Origin: Minwuia thermotolerans
GTDB lineage: Bacteria; Pseudomonadota; Alphaproteobacteria; Minwuiales; Minwuiaceae
NCBI RefSeq assembly: GCF_002924445.1
Contig: NZ_PIGG01000076.1
Span: forward strand, 62,001-126,000
Length of the DNA: 64,000 nucleotides
Reading direction: 5' to 3'
The translations under genes were made by a program, and so were the position numbers. This document shows positions 28,401 to 36,901 of the stretch, in pieces (within the stretch, counting starts at the first letter, position 1; each line of letters begins with the position of its first letter). The notes under the pieces are model-generated. The model saw only the letters and a list, made by a program, of their open reading frames with translations. It ran no database searches and was not told where the DNA came from.

Positions 28401-28937
28401 CAGCCAGAAATGCACCTGGCCGTACTGGGAAAGCGTCTCGGCGTTGTCGCCGAAAAGGGCGTACTCCATGTCCCGGAAGGTCTCGAGCGCGATGAACACG
28501 TCGTCGGTCCGGCCCGCATGGATCAGCGTCTGGATGCGCAGCGACTGCAGGAAGAACTTCGCCTCCGGCGTGTCGGGCAGTGAGGCCTCGGCCTCCTGCA
28601 GCCGGGCCTCCCAGTACTGCCAGTCCTTGTCCAGAGCCGCCCGCCAGAGCTGCTCGAGCTCCGGCGTCACCGTCAGGCCGAAGGCGGTCTTCTCGCCGGC
28701 CCGGGGCAGACGCACATCCGGATCGATCGGCGGGATGCGGAGTTCCTCGATGGCCGGCATGGGCGGGGCTTTGTCACCCAGGTCGATCGCCGCCAGCCTG
28801 GCCTTGCGGGTCTCCGACAGCTCCGGCTCGGGGTTCATGGGTTCGATCGGCGGCGTCTCGATGTGCATCGAGCACGCAGCGGCCGCCAGCAGCAGGGCCG
28901 CGGCGGCGAAGAGCCGGACCAGGACAGGAAGCGTCAT
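25464..28937 (-). CDS. TPR / CHAT-domain lipoprotein (caspase-like peptidase)
   Basis: 1157-aa lipoprotein with a lipobox near LLLAAAACSM and a central run of TPR-like helical repeats. The last 400 residues are a CHAT domain: VLHLATHG with His1025 and LSACETGLG with Cys1069 form the expected His/Cys dyad. CHAT domains are caspase relatives. The start ATG at 28937 gives a lipoprotein signal; the TTG at 28985 would put 16 residues ahead of it. It is divergent from the CHASE2 cyclase gene across 131 nt. Function of the trio is not established. Confidence 0.88.
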   Translation of the reverse strand: MTLPVLVRLFAAAALLLAAAACSMHIETPPIEPMNPEPELSETRKARLAAIDLGDKAPPMPAIEELRIPPIDPDVRLPRAGEKTAFGLTVTPELEQLWRAALDKDWQYWEARLQEAEASLPDTPEAKFFLQSLRIQTLIHAGRTDDVFIALETFRDMEYALFGDNAETLSQYGQVHFWLGEPDKAIGYYTQLLADAGDWWIPDFFYGIPDNTGTVTRIAKAMARAYIGMAGAYLMKHDYAKAVHWGQRGLERQQQVIRLTQHPVFGLVVKADAHLYEGEAWLLTFLGSARIGLTGDVEGNRPILEKAEAYFEQAQYRWSDLVVKSISDYALYDIGLKPQATDLIGVLPAPAPATAERLSRAVRFRPDDLTAREDMTLPVPARHTIALPGEGEVNSYDFVVTPALARVNDAFLAGEYETALDHLDDAAIEADGPLQRWHASFSRARTLIAAGRAADAEAELARTEALEIAYFGTNLGSRALRGEVRFWLGDYEAAIRDELSVVEALGDFRAPTLFVFPPQIPQLALMNRAQFRAYLVIANALMFQSDYAAALPWAEAAEQLFEESHYAWQHQLYSAYLKLDADMFYGRGVNLAVIAAARMQDGGDTQRADRTFASARAYLQAMGYDAGVSIVEAVRARALLDAGEPAKAETVAAAAAEQAARRGLAGMLWQLQALRGEALLALGRPAEAESAYRAAQLGIEGVTGALSTDSAKRRFGVGKDEVTRVLADLALARGDLDAAFADLERGRARAFVDMLGRRSVAEGRQAELVERIRGVSDAIRRQRIVNAAPGAGTAEGVTRVAGLMDDRAALVTELRRRDPEMADVLNVSSRPLAEIRGRLAPQDRLLYALPAADGGEPIRFLDIRRGGVALGTTAMTGDELERALTPFASDEPLRHAPAQTAAARTITEGLGLDGGADSGVLYVVPSGPLYFVPWGALAIERPVVVLPTGGWLARGAEGRSRVRRAAIVGDPHLGTSWVSLPGARTEAEDIGRLYRAETLLGGQATETALRAAVGDGVGVLHLATHGLFDARDPLASAILLSDGTGQAPLTAARLFEQPLAADLVVLSACETGLGAATAGDDFLGLARSFYLGGARAVVNSLWPVHDRPTRIFMTEFHRLARGGDYGGAWLAARDRLRAEGFPPSVYGAFVLGGAASG

Positions 28938-29068
28938 GTTGTTTTCCGGTGTTCCCTCGGACGAGTTGAAGGTGAACTTTGCCACAGATTTCCGTTCCGG
29001 TTAAAGACTTTGGCGGGCCGGGGCGGCATAGTGAAGCGGAGGAACCGGCACATGAAAGAGGGGCGGGA

Positions 29069-31051
29069 TTGCTGGCGAGGCGAGGGGATTGGCTGCGGGC
29101 GTTGCCCGGCGGATGGCGGCGCTGGACGCTCGGCCTGCTGGTCGCCGGGGCCGCGGCGGCGGCGTCGCTCGGCATGTTCGGCGGCCTGCCGCCGTTCGCC
29201 GCCCTGGAAGGCGGACTGACCGACCGCCTGCAGGCCGTGGCGCGGCCCCCGGCCCCCGCCCAGCATCCGGGGATTTCGGTCGTCGCCATCACCGAGGCGA
29301 CGATGGCGCGCCTGCCCTACCGCTCGCCCGTGGACCGGGGCTTTCTGGCGGACATGCTGGAGGCCATCCGCGACGCCGGGGTGCGCAGCGTCGCCTTCGA
29401 CATCCTGTTCGACCAGCCGACCGAGCCGGAGAAGGACCTCCGCCTGGCGAAGGCGATCCGCGACTTTCCTGCGCCCGTCGTCGTGGCCTGGGGCGACGCC
29501 CGCGCCGGGCTGACGGAGAAGCAGCAGGCCTGGCTGGAATCCTTCATCGAGGCCAGCGGCGCCGAGCCGGGCGCGGCGGGTCTGCTGTTCGACGGCGACG
29601 GGATCGTCCGCCGTCACGTCCCCGTCGATGCGGCGTCGGGCATGCGCTCCCTGCCGGCCGCGGCGGTGGCATCGGAAGCGCGGGCGCCGGAGATCATCGA
29701 CTGGCTGGGCCGCACCGCCGACGGCAAGGAGCCGTTCCAGATCCTGCCCGCGCACGGCCTGCCGCTGATGGCGGCCCGGCCGGCCGTGCTGCGCAACTGG
29801 CTGGAGGGCCGGGCGGTGCTGATCGGCGCCGACCTGCCGCAGCAGGACCGCCACCGCACCGCGCTTTCGGCCGACCCGGAAGCCCCGGCCAGTCTGCCGG
29901 GCGTCATCGTCCACGCCCATGTCACGGCCCAGATGCTGGACGGCCGCGCGCTCGACGGAACCGGGCGCACGGGCGCGCTGGCCATCGCCCTGGCGGCGGG
30001 ACTGCTCGGCGCGGCGGTCGGATTCAGCGGGCGTCCCTTCTGGCAGCAGGCGCTGGCGGGCCTGGTCCTGCCGGCCGCCTGGCTCGCCGCCGCGCTTCAG
30101 GCCATCCGCGCCGAGGACCTGCTGCTGCCGATCGCCCCGACGGCCGCCGCCTTCGTGCTCGCCTTCGCCGCCGCCGGCAGCCTCGATGCGCTGCGCAACC
30201 GGCGCGAGAAGCGCTTCATCCGCAACGCCTTCGCCCACTACGTCGCGCCGCAGCTGGTCGACGCGCTGGCCGCCGCGCCGGAGCGGCTGAAGCTGGGCGG
30301 CGAGCGGCGCAGGCTGAGCTTCCTGTTCACAGACATCGCCGGCTTCACCTCGATGAGCGAGAAGCTGCCCGCCGCGGAACTGACGGCGCTGCTCAACGCC
30401 TATCTGGACGGCATGAGCCGCATCGTCCTGGACCATGGCGGCACGCTGGACAAGTTCATCGGCGATGCGGTCGTGGCGCTGTTCGGCGCGCCGGTCGATC
30501 AGCCCGACCATGCCCGCCGTGCCATCGATTGCGCGCTGGCGCTGGACGTCTTCGCCGAGGACTTCCGCCACCGCCATGTCGCCGACGGTCTGGGCGTGAC
30601 CCGGATCGGGGTGCACAGCGGCGAGGCGACGGTGGGTAATTTCGGCGGCGAGCGGCGCTTCGACTACACGGCAATGGGCGACGCCATGAACACCGCCGCC
30701 CGGCTGGAGGGGGCGAACAAGAGCTTCGGCACCCGGGTGGCGATCAGCGGCGCCGCACTCGAAGCCGCCGGCGACCCGGAGGCATTGCCGTCGCTGCGCC
30801 CGGTGGGCCAGGTGGTGCTGAAGGGCAAGAAGACGCCGGTCGCGGTCTTCGCCCCGCTCGACGGGCTACAGCGCGAGGACGCCGCGTGCTATCTCTTGGC
30901 CATGGAAGCGCTCGACAACGCGCCCGAGGAGGCGGCGCGGCGGTTTGCGGAACTGGGCCGGCGGCACCCGGCAGACCCGCTGATCGCCCTGCATCTCGCA
31001 CGGCTGGCGGCCGGCGAGCGCGGCTCGACCTTCGAACTGAGGGAGAAGTGA
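29069..31051 (+). CDS. CHASE2-domain adenylate/guanylate cyclase
   Basis: 660-aa membrane sensor. One transmembrane helix leads into a CHASE2 periplasmic domain with VRSVAFDILF. Three hydrophobic segments follow (AIALAAGLLGAAVG, VLPAAWLAAA, AAAFVLAFAAAG). The end is a class III cyclase domain: FLFTDIAGFTSMSEKL and FIGDAVVALFGAP carry the metal-binding aspartates. A TTG at 29069 with GAGGGG nearby is the chosen start; a TTG at 28979 is also open. The stop shares one base with the following gene. Confidence 0.9.
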   Translation: MLARRGDWLRALPGGWRRWTLGLLVAGAAAAASLGMFGGLPPFAALEGGLTDRLQAVARPPAPAQHPGISVVAITEATMARLPYRSPVDRGFLADMLEAIRDAGVRSVAFDILFDQPTEPEKDLRLAKAIRDFPAPVVVAWGDARAGLTEKQQAWLESFIEASGAEPGAAGLLFDGDGIVRRHVPVDAASGMRSLPAAAVASEARAPEIIDWLGRTADGKEPFQILPAHGLPLMAARPAVLRNWLEGRAVLIGADLPQQDRHRTALSADPEAPASLPGVIVHAHVTAQMLDGRALDGTGRTGALAIALAAGLLGAAVGFSGRPFWQQALAGLVLPAAWLAAALQAIRAEDLLLPIAPTAAAFVLAFAAAGSLDALRNRREKRFIRNAFAHYVAPQLVDALAAAPERLKLGGERRRLSFLFTDIAGFTSMSEKLPAAELTALLNAYLDGMSRIVLDHGGTLDKFIGDAVVALFGAPVDQPDHARRAIDCALALDVFAEDFRHRHVADGLGVTRIGVHSGEATVGNFGGERRFDYTAMGDAMNTAARLEGANKSFGTRVAISGAALEAAGDPEALPSLRPVGQVVLKGKKTPVAVFAPLDGLQREDAACYLLAMEALDNAPEEAARRFAELGRRHPADPLIALHLARLAAGERGSTFELREK

Positions 31052-31776
31052 TGGACCACCTGCTCCGCCGCGCGCTGTTCGCCGGCCTCCTCATGGCCAC
31101 AGGCCTTCTGGCATGGGCTGCTCAGGCCAGCGAGATCGTCGTCATCGAATCGACCGCGCCCGGCCTGGAGGCCGGCGCCTTTCTCGATCCGGGTGAGGCC
31201 GTCAGCGTGCCCGCCGGCGCCAGCATCGTCATCGTCGAACCGGACGGTTCGACCCGCACCGTCGACGGTCCCTTCGAGGGCCCGCTGGGGGCGGCTGCCG
31301 CGCCGGATGCCGGCAGTGGCGGGCTGATGGCCAATCTGGGCAAGCTGGTCAGCGAGCGCGAGGAGGAGAAGCAGGTGCTGGGCGCGATCCGCGCCGCGCC
31401 GGGCCAGGTGGCCGAGGCGGTCTATGTCGTCGACGTGGGCCGTTCGGGCGATGTCTGCGTGCCCGAAGGCGCCGCGATCCGGCTCTGGCGCCCGGCCTTG
31501 ATGGCCGCCGAATCCGAGACCGTGCTGACCGGTTCGTTTGAGCCGGTCACCGCGCTGTGGCTGGAAGGCGAACAGTTCCTCGACTGGCCTGCGGCCCTGC
31601 CGGCCGAGGACGGCGGGCGTTACGCCATCCGCCTCGCCATCGCGCCGCGCCCGGCCGAGGTGCGGCTGCGCTTCGTGCCGGCGTCGCTGGAGACGGACGC
31701 CCGGCGCGCCGCCTGGATGGCCGGCGCGGGCTGCCGACGGCAGGCGGAACGGCTGCTGCAGCGCCTGGCGCGGTAG
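31051..31776 (+). CDS. Exported protein of unknown function, FecR-like N-terminus
   Basis: 241 aa with a clear signal peptide ending near AWAAQAS. The first mature third, with FLDPGEAVSVPAGASIVIVE then GSTRTVDGPFEG, resembles the small FecR-like beta domain found near CHASE2 cyclases. The rest has no recognised family. It starts within the cyclase stop (TGATG), so it is co-translated with it. No enzyme motif is seen. A partner for the sensor or CHAT protein is a reasonable inference. Confidence 0.75.
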   Translation: MDHLLRRALFAGLLMATGLLAWAAQASEIVVIESTAPGLEAGAFLDPGEAVSVPAGASIVIVEPDGSTRTVDGPFEGPLGAAAAPDAGSGGLMANLGKLVSEREEEKQVLGAIRAAPGQVAEAVYVVDVGRSGDVCVPEGAAIRLWRPALMAAESETVLTGSFEPVTALWLEGEQFLDWPAALPAEDGGRYAIRLAIAPRPAEVRLRFVPASLETDARRAAWMAGAGCRRQAERLLQRLAR

Positions 31777-31783
31777 GCGGCGT

Positions 31784-32656
31784 CTATGCCGGCGCGGGCG
31801 CTACGGTCACGGCTACCTCCAGCGCCTCGAACGCGTCCGCGCCGCCGGCGAAGCTGCCCGACACCGGCATCGTCTGGCGGATATGGCGCGCCACCGCGGT
31901 CGGGATCAGGTTGAAGCCGCCCACGCTGCGGTTGGTCGGATCGAACATGATCCAGCCGGCCCCGGGGACGTAGACCTCGGCCCAGGCGTGGGTCGAGCCG
32001 GCGCCGGCGGAACCGATCGCGTCCCGGTCGGGATCGTAGAGGTAGCCGGAGACGATCCGCGCGCCGAACCCCAGGCTGCGCACGGCATCCACGAACAGCA
32101 CCGCGAAATCGCGGCACGACCCCCGGCCGCGAGCCAGCGTCTCGACGGGCGACTGCGCGGCGTCGTCCTCGCGCTCCTCATACGCGATCCGGGCGGCGAC
32201 GCCGTTGCCGATGTCCTTGAGCAGCGACAGGGTGTCGGTGCCCGCGCCGGCGACGAAACCCTCAGCCCATTCGCGCAGCCGCCCGGCGGGATCGAGATAG
32301 GCCTGCAGGCGCAGCGCGCCGAGATCGGTCATCTCGTCCTCGCTCAGCAGGAACGGATAGCTGGCCGCCGAAGCGTCGATGTCGAAGACCGGCCAGCGGT
32401 CGGCGTCGAGCGTCAGCTCGGCGGTGCTGTCGATGATCAGGGTGTCGGTGGGTTCGCGGAACGTGGCCGTCGCGATGGCGTTGCCGGCGACGTCGTTGGC
32501 CCAGGTCACGGTGGCGGCCGGTGAGATTTCCAGCTCGTGCGCATGCAGCTGCAGCGTGCGGCTCTCCCGCGGACGCAGGATCAGCCGGTGCGGACCCGGC
32601 GCGACCGGAACGCGGTAGCGGTAGGCCGTGCGGTGCCGCACCGTCAGCCGGGTCAT
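31784..32656 (-). CDS. Transglutaminase-like cysteine peptidase family protein
   Basis: 290-aa protein with an N-terminal beta domain and a transglutaminase core: GSCRDFAVLFV holds the catalytic Cys, STHAWAEVYV the His and MFDPTN the Asp. The start ATG at 32656 overlaps the stop of the desaturase by 4 nt. The frame can be read much further upstream, but that part is a shadow of the desaturase. Substrate not known. Confidence 0.9.
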   Translation of the reverse strand: MTRLTVRHRTAYRYRVPVAPGPHRLILRPRESRTLQLHAHELEISPAATVTWANDVAGNAIATATFREPTDTLIIDSTAELTLDADRWPVFDIDASAASYPFLLSEDEMTDLGALRLQAYLDPAGRLREWAEGFVAGAGTDTLSLLKDIGNGVAARIAYEEREDDAAQSPVETLARGRGSCRDFAVLFVDAVRSLGFGARIVSGYLYDPDRDAIGSAGAGSTHAWAEVYVPGAGWIMFDPTNRSVGGFNLIPTAVARHIRQTMPVSGSFAGGADAFEALEVAVTVAPAPA

Positions 32657-33666
32657 TTCCGCTGCCCCGCTGCGGCCGCCTCGCGGAATGTGACCATGCG
32701 GCCGCGCGCCTCGTCCCAGAGGCTGTACTGAATGGCGCGGAATCCGTCCCGGAGCGACAGGGTGGGCACGTCGCGCAGCGCCGGCTCCGATTCGTGGCAT
32801 TCCCGAAGCCGGTAGTTGGGCACGCGCGGGTTCAGGTGATGGACATGGTGATAGCCGATATTGCCGGTGAACCAGCGCAGAACGGCCGGCAGCCGCAGAT
32901 AGGTCGAACTCCGCATCGACGCCGTGACCGGATCCCAGTCGGCGTTCCGGGCCCAGATCGTGTTCTCGCCGCGGTGCTGGACGGAAAACAGCCAGACGCC
33001 GATGATCGACGCGAGAACCATGACCGGCAGCTGCACGGTCGCCACTTCGCCGAAGCCCAGCAGCAGGCCCAGTCCGCCGAACATGGCGATGAGCGCAAGG
33101 TTGGTGATGTGAACTGCGCGGCGTTCGCGCTTCCAGGTTCGCGGCGTGTCGAACGGGAACCGGAACAGGCCGATGAACACCAGCGGCGGCAGCAGCACGT
33201 TGGCGACGAGCGGGTGGCGGGTCGCCCGGTACCAGGCGCGGCGCACGGGACTGAGCGCCCGGTACTCCGCGACCGTCAGGCAGGACGAATAGATGTCGGC
33301 GCCGCTCTGACGGCGGTCGAGATCGTTCCAGATACCGTGGTGGCCCGCATGTTGCCGGCGCCAGGAGGCAAAGGGGGCCAGGGTCAGCAGGCTGCAGGCG
33401 AATCCGACGATCGCATTCGCCCGGCGTCCGCCGAAGAACGCGTAGTGTCCGCAGTCGTGCTGGATGATGAAGATGCGCACCAGGAAGCCCGCGGCCAGCG
33501 GCGCCAGCGCCAGCGCCGCCCAGTGGGAATATCCGCTCAGGAGGTACATCGCCGCGCAGGTGGCGAAAAAGCCGCCGAAGGACGTGAGCGTCTGGGCGAT
33601 GCCCTTGCGCGGGACAGGCGCCTGGAATCGCCGCGTGTGGCGGCGAAGGTCGGCTTGTGGGCTCAT
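32653..33666 (-). CDS. Membrane fatty-acid desaturase
   Basis: 337-aa di-iron membrane desaturase. Three histidine boxes are present: HDCGH, HAGHH (in RRQHAGHHGIWND) and HHVHH. Several hydrophobic helices surround them. Resembles delta-12/omega-type acyl-lipid desaturases. ATG 33666 is chosen because the longer open frame reads backward into the tRNA-Ser gene, an artefact. Its stop overlaps the transglutaminase gene by 4 nt. Confidence 0.9.
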   Translation of the reverse strand: MSPQADLRRHTRRFQAPVPRKGIAQTLTSFGGFFATCAAMYLLSGYSHWAALALAPLAAGFLVRIFIIQHDCGHYAFFGGRRANAIVGFACSLLTLAPFASWRRQHAGHHGIWNDLDRRQSGADIYSSCLTVAEYRALSPVRRAWYRATRHPLVANVLLPPLVFIGLFRFPFDTPRTWKRERRAVHITNLALIAMFGGLGLLLGFGEVATVQLPVMVLASIIGVWLFSVQHRGENTIWARNADWDPVTASMRSSTYLRLPAVLRWFTGNIGYHHVHHLNPRVPNYRLRECHESEPALRDVPTLSLRDGFRAIQYSLWDEARGRMVTFREAAAAGQRK

Positions 33667-33929
33667 GCTGTCTCCATTGACGATGCGTGTTGAGAATGTC
33701 GCCCGTCCGATGCGGCCCGGGTTCCGTCCGGTCGGCGCGGCTCTTGCGCTTCGGACAAGCGTCTCCGCCCGCGTCCGCACGGCCGAATACCTGATGTGGT
33801 GACGATACCGCCCGGGTTCCACCTCCGCGGGGGGCTGGCGTACGCGACGAACCTGGCCGGTCGTGGGGAGCAGGTGAATGCTTTCGCCGGTTGGCGCGAC
33901 AACGGCCGGAAACCATGAGCAGAGGATGC

Positions 33930-34017
33930 TGGCGGAGGGAGGGGGATTCGAACCCCCGAGGGCTTGCACCCAACACGCTTTCCAGGCGTGCGCCTTAAAC
34001 CGCTCGGCCATCCCTCC
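33930..34017 (-). tRNA. tRNA-Ser (anticodon GGA)
   Basis: Minus-strand cloverleaf with acceptor GGAGGGA pairing TCCCTCC, discriminator G and an encoded CCA. The anticodon loop is CTGGAAA, anticodon GGA, reading UCC/UCU. There is a long variable arm as expected for serine. T-arm GGGGGTTCGAATCCCCC is perfect. Confidence 0.97.
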
Positions 34018-34073
34018 GGAAGGCCGGGACTATAGCCGCGCGAGTCCTCAGATCAAGCCCGATGGTCGCCGTC

Positions 34074-35009
34074 TCATCCGCCGCCGCGGTCCAGGCGCGG
34101 CCGGGCCCGGCGGTAGGTCTCCCACAGCGCTTCGGCGTCGACTTCGGTGTAGAGCTGGGTGGTCGAGAGCGAGGCGTGGCCGAGCAGCTCCTGGATCGCG
34201 CGCAGGTCGCCGCCGCCGCCCAGCAGATGGGTGGCGAAGCTGTGGCGGAGCGCATGCGGCGTCACGGTCTCCGGCAGGCCGAGCGCGCCCCGGAGCCGCC
34301 GCACCGCGGCCTGCACGATCTCCGGCCTGAGCGCGCCGCCGCGGGCGCCGAGGAACAGCGCCCGGCCCGGCGTCTCCTCGTGCGGGCAGGCGCGGCGATA
34401 GTCCTCGACCGCCTCCCCGATGATCCCGAGCAGCGGCACGCGCCGCGCCCGCCCGCCCTTGCCGTCCACCGTAACCGCGGGGCCGAGCGGCGCGTCGTCG
34501 ACGGTCAGCGCCAGCGCCTCCGAGATGCGCAGCCCGGCGCCGTAGAGCAGCAGCAGCACGGCCCGGTCGCGCAGCGCCTGCCAGTCCCGGCGCGTCGCCA
34601 CCGGCCCGTCGACCAGCGCCCGCGCCGCCGCTTCGGAAACCGGCTTGGGCAGGCGGCGGGGACTGCGGGGCGGCTCCAGCGACTGGGCGGCCGGATTGCT
34701 CAGCCGGCCGATCTGGTCCATGCGGCGGAAGAAGCTGCGGACCGCCGCGATGGCGCGCGCGTTGGAGGCCGCGCCGACGCCGCGCCGGCGCCGGGCGGCA
34801 AGCCAGGCGCGCAGATCCGCCGGCCGGAGCGCGGCCAGCGCCTCGCGGCCGACAGGGCCGCCCAGATGGCCGGTCAGGAAGTCCGTCAGATCGTCGAAGT
34901 CGGCGGCGTAGGCGGCGAGCGTCCGCGCCGCCAGGCGGCGTTCGTGCTCCAGCCAGTCGAGCCAGGCCCGGCGGGCCGATCGGAGGAAGTCCTGGGGGCT
35001 CCCGCTCAC
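34074..35009 (-). CDS. xerC: Tyrosine recombinase XerC
   Basis: 311-aa site-specific recombinase that resolves chromosome dimers at dif. Core residues are visible: Arg in RISEALAL, Lys in GKGGRARRVPL, HALRHSFATHLL with His and Arg, LGHASLSTTQLYTEV with His and the nucleophile Tyr. The DUF484 gene close by is the usual XerC companion. Ends just before the tRNA-Ser. Confidence 0.93.
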   Translation of the reverse strand: MSGSPQDFLRSARRAWLDWLEHERRLAARTLAAYAADFDDLTDFLTGHLGGPVGREALAALRPADLRAWLAARRRRGVGAASNARAIAAVRSFFRRMDQIGRLSNPAAQSLEPPRSPRRLPKPVSEAAARALVDGPVATRRDWQALRDRAVLLLLYGAGLRISEALALTVDDAPLGPAVTVDGKGGRARRVPLLGIIGEAVEDYRRACPHEETPGRALFLGARGGALRPEIVQAAVRRLRGALGLPETVTPHALRHSFATHLLGGGGDLRAIQELLGHASLSTTQLYTEVDAEALWETYRRARPRLDRGGG

Positions 35010-35401
35010 CCGTCCTTCTCGACGGCGGTGACCTTGATCTCCACGACGCCCGTCGGGATGGCCAGCGCGGTGATGGAGATCGCCGTCCAGGCCGGGTAGT
35101 CCGGCCCCTTCAGATAGCGGTCCTTGACCGCCATGAAGGTCTTCATCTGGCCGTCCAGATCGGTGTGGTAGGAGGTGATGTCGACCACGTGGTCCCAGTC
35201 GCTGCCCGCCGCCGCGAGCGTCTGGCCGATGGTCTCGAAGGCCTGCTCGATCGCGGCCTCCATGGCGCCGTCGCCCGCCTCGCTCTGGTTGGCGACCACG
35301 CCGGACATCCAGATCATGCCCTTCGCGCGCGTCGCAGGCGCCATGTGGAAGTGCTTCGGCGCCCAGCCCTGTCCGTCGGGCACGATCATTTCGGGTTTCA
35401 T
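35006..35401 (-). CDS. Rid-family (YjgF/UK114) protein, catalytic Arg replaced
   Basis: 131-aa Rid fold protein: GMIWMSGVVANQ, DHVVDITSYHTDL and VVEIKVTAVEKD are recognisable blocks. In RidA the catalytic arginine sits in PARS; here the block reads YPAWTAISI, giving Trp105 in its place. That points to a Rid subgroup that does not deaminate 2-aminoacrylate in the known way. The gene overlaps xerC by 4 nt and lies between DUF484 and xerC. Confidence 0.85.
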   Translation of the reverse strand: MKPEMIVPDGQGWAPKHFHMAPATRAKGMIWMSGVVANQSEAGDGAMEAAIEQAFETIGQTLAAAGSDWDHVVDITSYHTDLDGQMKTFMAVKDRYLKGPDYPAWTAISITALAIPTGVVEIKVTAVEKDG

Positions 35402-35423
35402 TGCGTACTCCCTCGCCAGCGGT

Positions 35424-36149
35424 TCAGGCCGCGGGAAGATTCAACCATTTGCGCAGGCATCTTTCCAGCACTTCGGCCATGAAGGCGAGCAGTTCGGTGC
35501 CCTGGCCGGGGTGGAAGCGGCCCCCCTCCCGGCTGCCCAGCGCCAGCAGCGCCACCGGGGCGTGGCTGTTCGGCGTCAGCCGGACCAGCGCGTCGGAGCG
35601 GACCAGCGCCGCCGCCGGGCCGAACATCCGTTCCGTGTCCTCGGCCCGCTCGCGCAGCAGCACGCGGCGCTCCGGCCCCAGCGCCTGGTCGACGGCGCCC
35701 ACGGGCAGGACGTAGACGCCCTGGGTCCGCGAAGCCGGCGTGCCGTCCGATTCGATGCAGAGCGAAGACGCGTCCACGTCGAGCAGCAGCGGCAGGTCGT
35801 GGGTGACGGTGTGGATCAGTTCCTCGAAGTCGCGGGCGTCGAGCAGGGCCAGCACCGCCTGGTGGATCAGGGCCTGGCTGGACAGGTTGGAGCGCGCGGA
35901 CTGGATCAGTTCGTCATGGCTGTCGCGGGTGCGGGCCAGATCCTGCTGCAGGCGCGTCACCATGAAGCCCTGCATGTCGACGATCTCCGCGCCGTCGCCC
36001 GGGGCCTCTTCGAAGCGGGACGGCGGCGCCAGCCGGCGCAGCAACTCCGGCCGGCGGTTCAGGAAGTCGGGATGGCGGGCCAGGAAGTCGGCGACCTCGT
36101 CCTCGGTCGGGCCGTCTGGCGGGTTCTTTCCGGGGCGCCGGGCGGCCAC
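35424..36149 (-). CDS. DUF484 family protein
   Basis: 241-aa protein with the DUF484 start: ADFLARHPDFLNRRPELLRRL, followed by a coiled segment and a GAF-like domain that carries SLCIESDG and VRLTPNSHAPVALLALGSREG. Usually next to xerC in proteobacteria; its biochemical role is unknown. It follows the aldolase gene with a 3-nt gap. Confidence 0.9.
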   Translation of the reverse strand: MAARRPGKNPPDGPTEDEVADFLARHPDFLNRRPELLRRLAPPSRFEEAPGDGAEIVDMQGFMVTRLQQDLARTRDSHDELIQSARSNLSSQALIHQAVLALLDARDFEELIHTVTHDLPLLLDVDASSLCIESDGTPASRTQGVYVLPVGAVDQALGPERRVLLRERAEDTERMFGPAAALVRSDALVRLTPNSHAPVALLALGSREGGRFHPGQGTELLAFMAEVLERCLRKWLNLPAA

Positions 36150-36152
36150 CGT

Positions 36153-36827
36153 TCAGACCTCGGCCGTGTCGGCGTCCAGGATCGACTGGCCGGTCTTCGC
36201 CCAGTCGTCGAGGAAGGCCTTCAGGCCCTTGTCGGTCAGCGGGTGGTCCGCCAGGCGGTGCAGCACGTCCGGCGGCAGGGTGGCGACGTCGGCGCCGATC
36301 TTGGCCGCCTGCAGCAGGTGCATGGGATGGCGGATCGAGGCCACCAGCACCTCGGTCTCGAAGGCGTAGTTCTCGTAGATCTCGACGATGTCGGAGATCA
36401 GCTCCATGCCATCCTGGCCGATATCGTCCAGCCGGCCGACGAAGGGCGAGATGAAGCTCGCGCCCGCCTTGGCGGCCAGCAGCGCCTGGTTGGCGCTGAA
36501 GCACAGCGTCACGTTGACCATCACGCCGTCGTCGCTCAGCGCCTTGCAGGTCTTCAGCCCGTCCATGGTCAGCGGCACCTTGACGGCGATATTGGGCGCG
36601 ATCTTCGCCAGTTTCCGGCCTTCCTTCAGCATGGTGTCGTGATCGGTCGCGGTGACCTCGGCGGAGACGGGGCCGTCGATCAGACCGGCGATCTCCGCCA
36701 CCACGTCCAGGATGCGTGCACCGGACTTGGCGATCAGCGACGGATTGGTGGTCACGCCATCCACCAGCCCGGTCGCGTTGAGCTCGCGAATCGCCGCCAC
36801 GTCCGCGCTGTCGACAAAGAACTTCAT
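36153..36827 (-). CDS. Transaldolase-like fructose-6-phosphate aldolase
   Basis: 224-aa TIM barrel of the small transaldolase/FSA subfamily. [17 protein letters not shown] is the standard start, TTNPSLI a family signature, and AVKVPLT holds the Schiff-base lysine. [13 protein letters not shown] is also conserved. Length fits FSA or the short transaldolase rather than TalB; which reaction it does is not clear from sequence. It starts 74 nt from the divergent priA. Confidence 0.9.
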   Translation of the reverse strand: MKFFVDSADVAAIRELNATGLVDGVTTNPSLIAKSGARILDVVAEIAGLIDGPVSAEVTATDHDTMLKEGRKLAKIAPNIAVKVPLTMDGLKTCKALSDDGVMVNVTLCFSANQALLAAKAGASFISPFVGRLDDIGQDGMELISDIVEIYENYAFETEVLVASIRHPMHLLQAAKIGADVATLPPDVLHRLADHPLTDKGLKAFLDDWAKTGQSILDADTAEV

Positions 36828-36901
36828 GCTTAACCCATTGCGTTTGCTGGCGGGGGCCTGCGCGGCTTGCTGCGCGAACCGGCCGCCATAGACTGGCCGG
36901 C

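Noticed and set aside
32657-33976. Upstream extension of the transglutaminase frame
   Set aside because: It reads the desaturase gene in another frame; Arg/Pro-rich and without motifs.
33667-34011. N-terminal extension of the desaturase
   Set aside because: The first residues are translated tRNA-Ser sequence, so the extension is an artefact.
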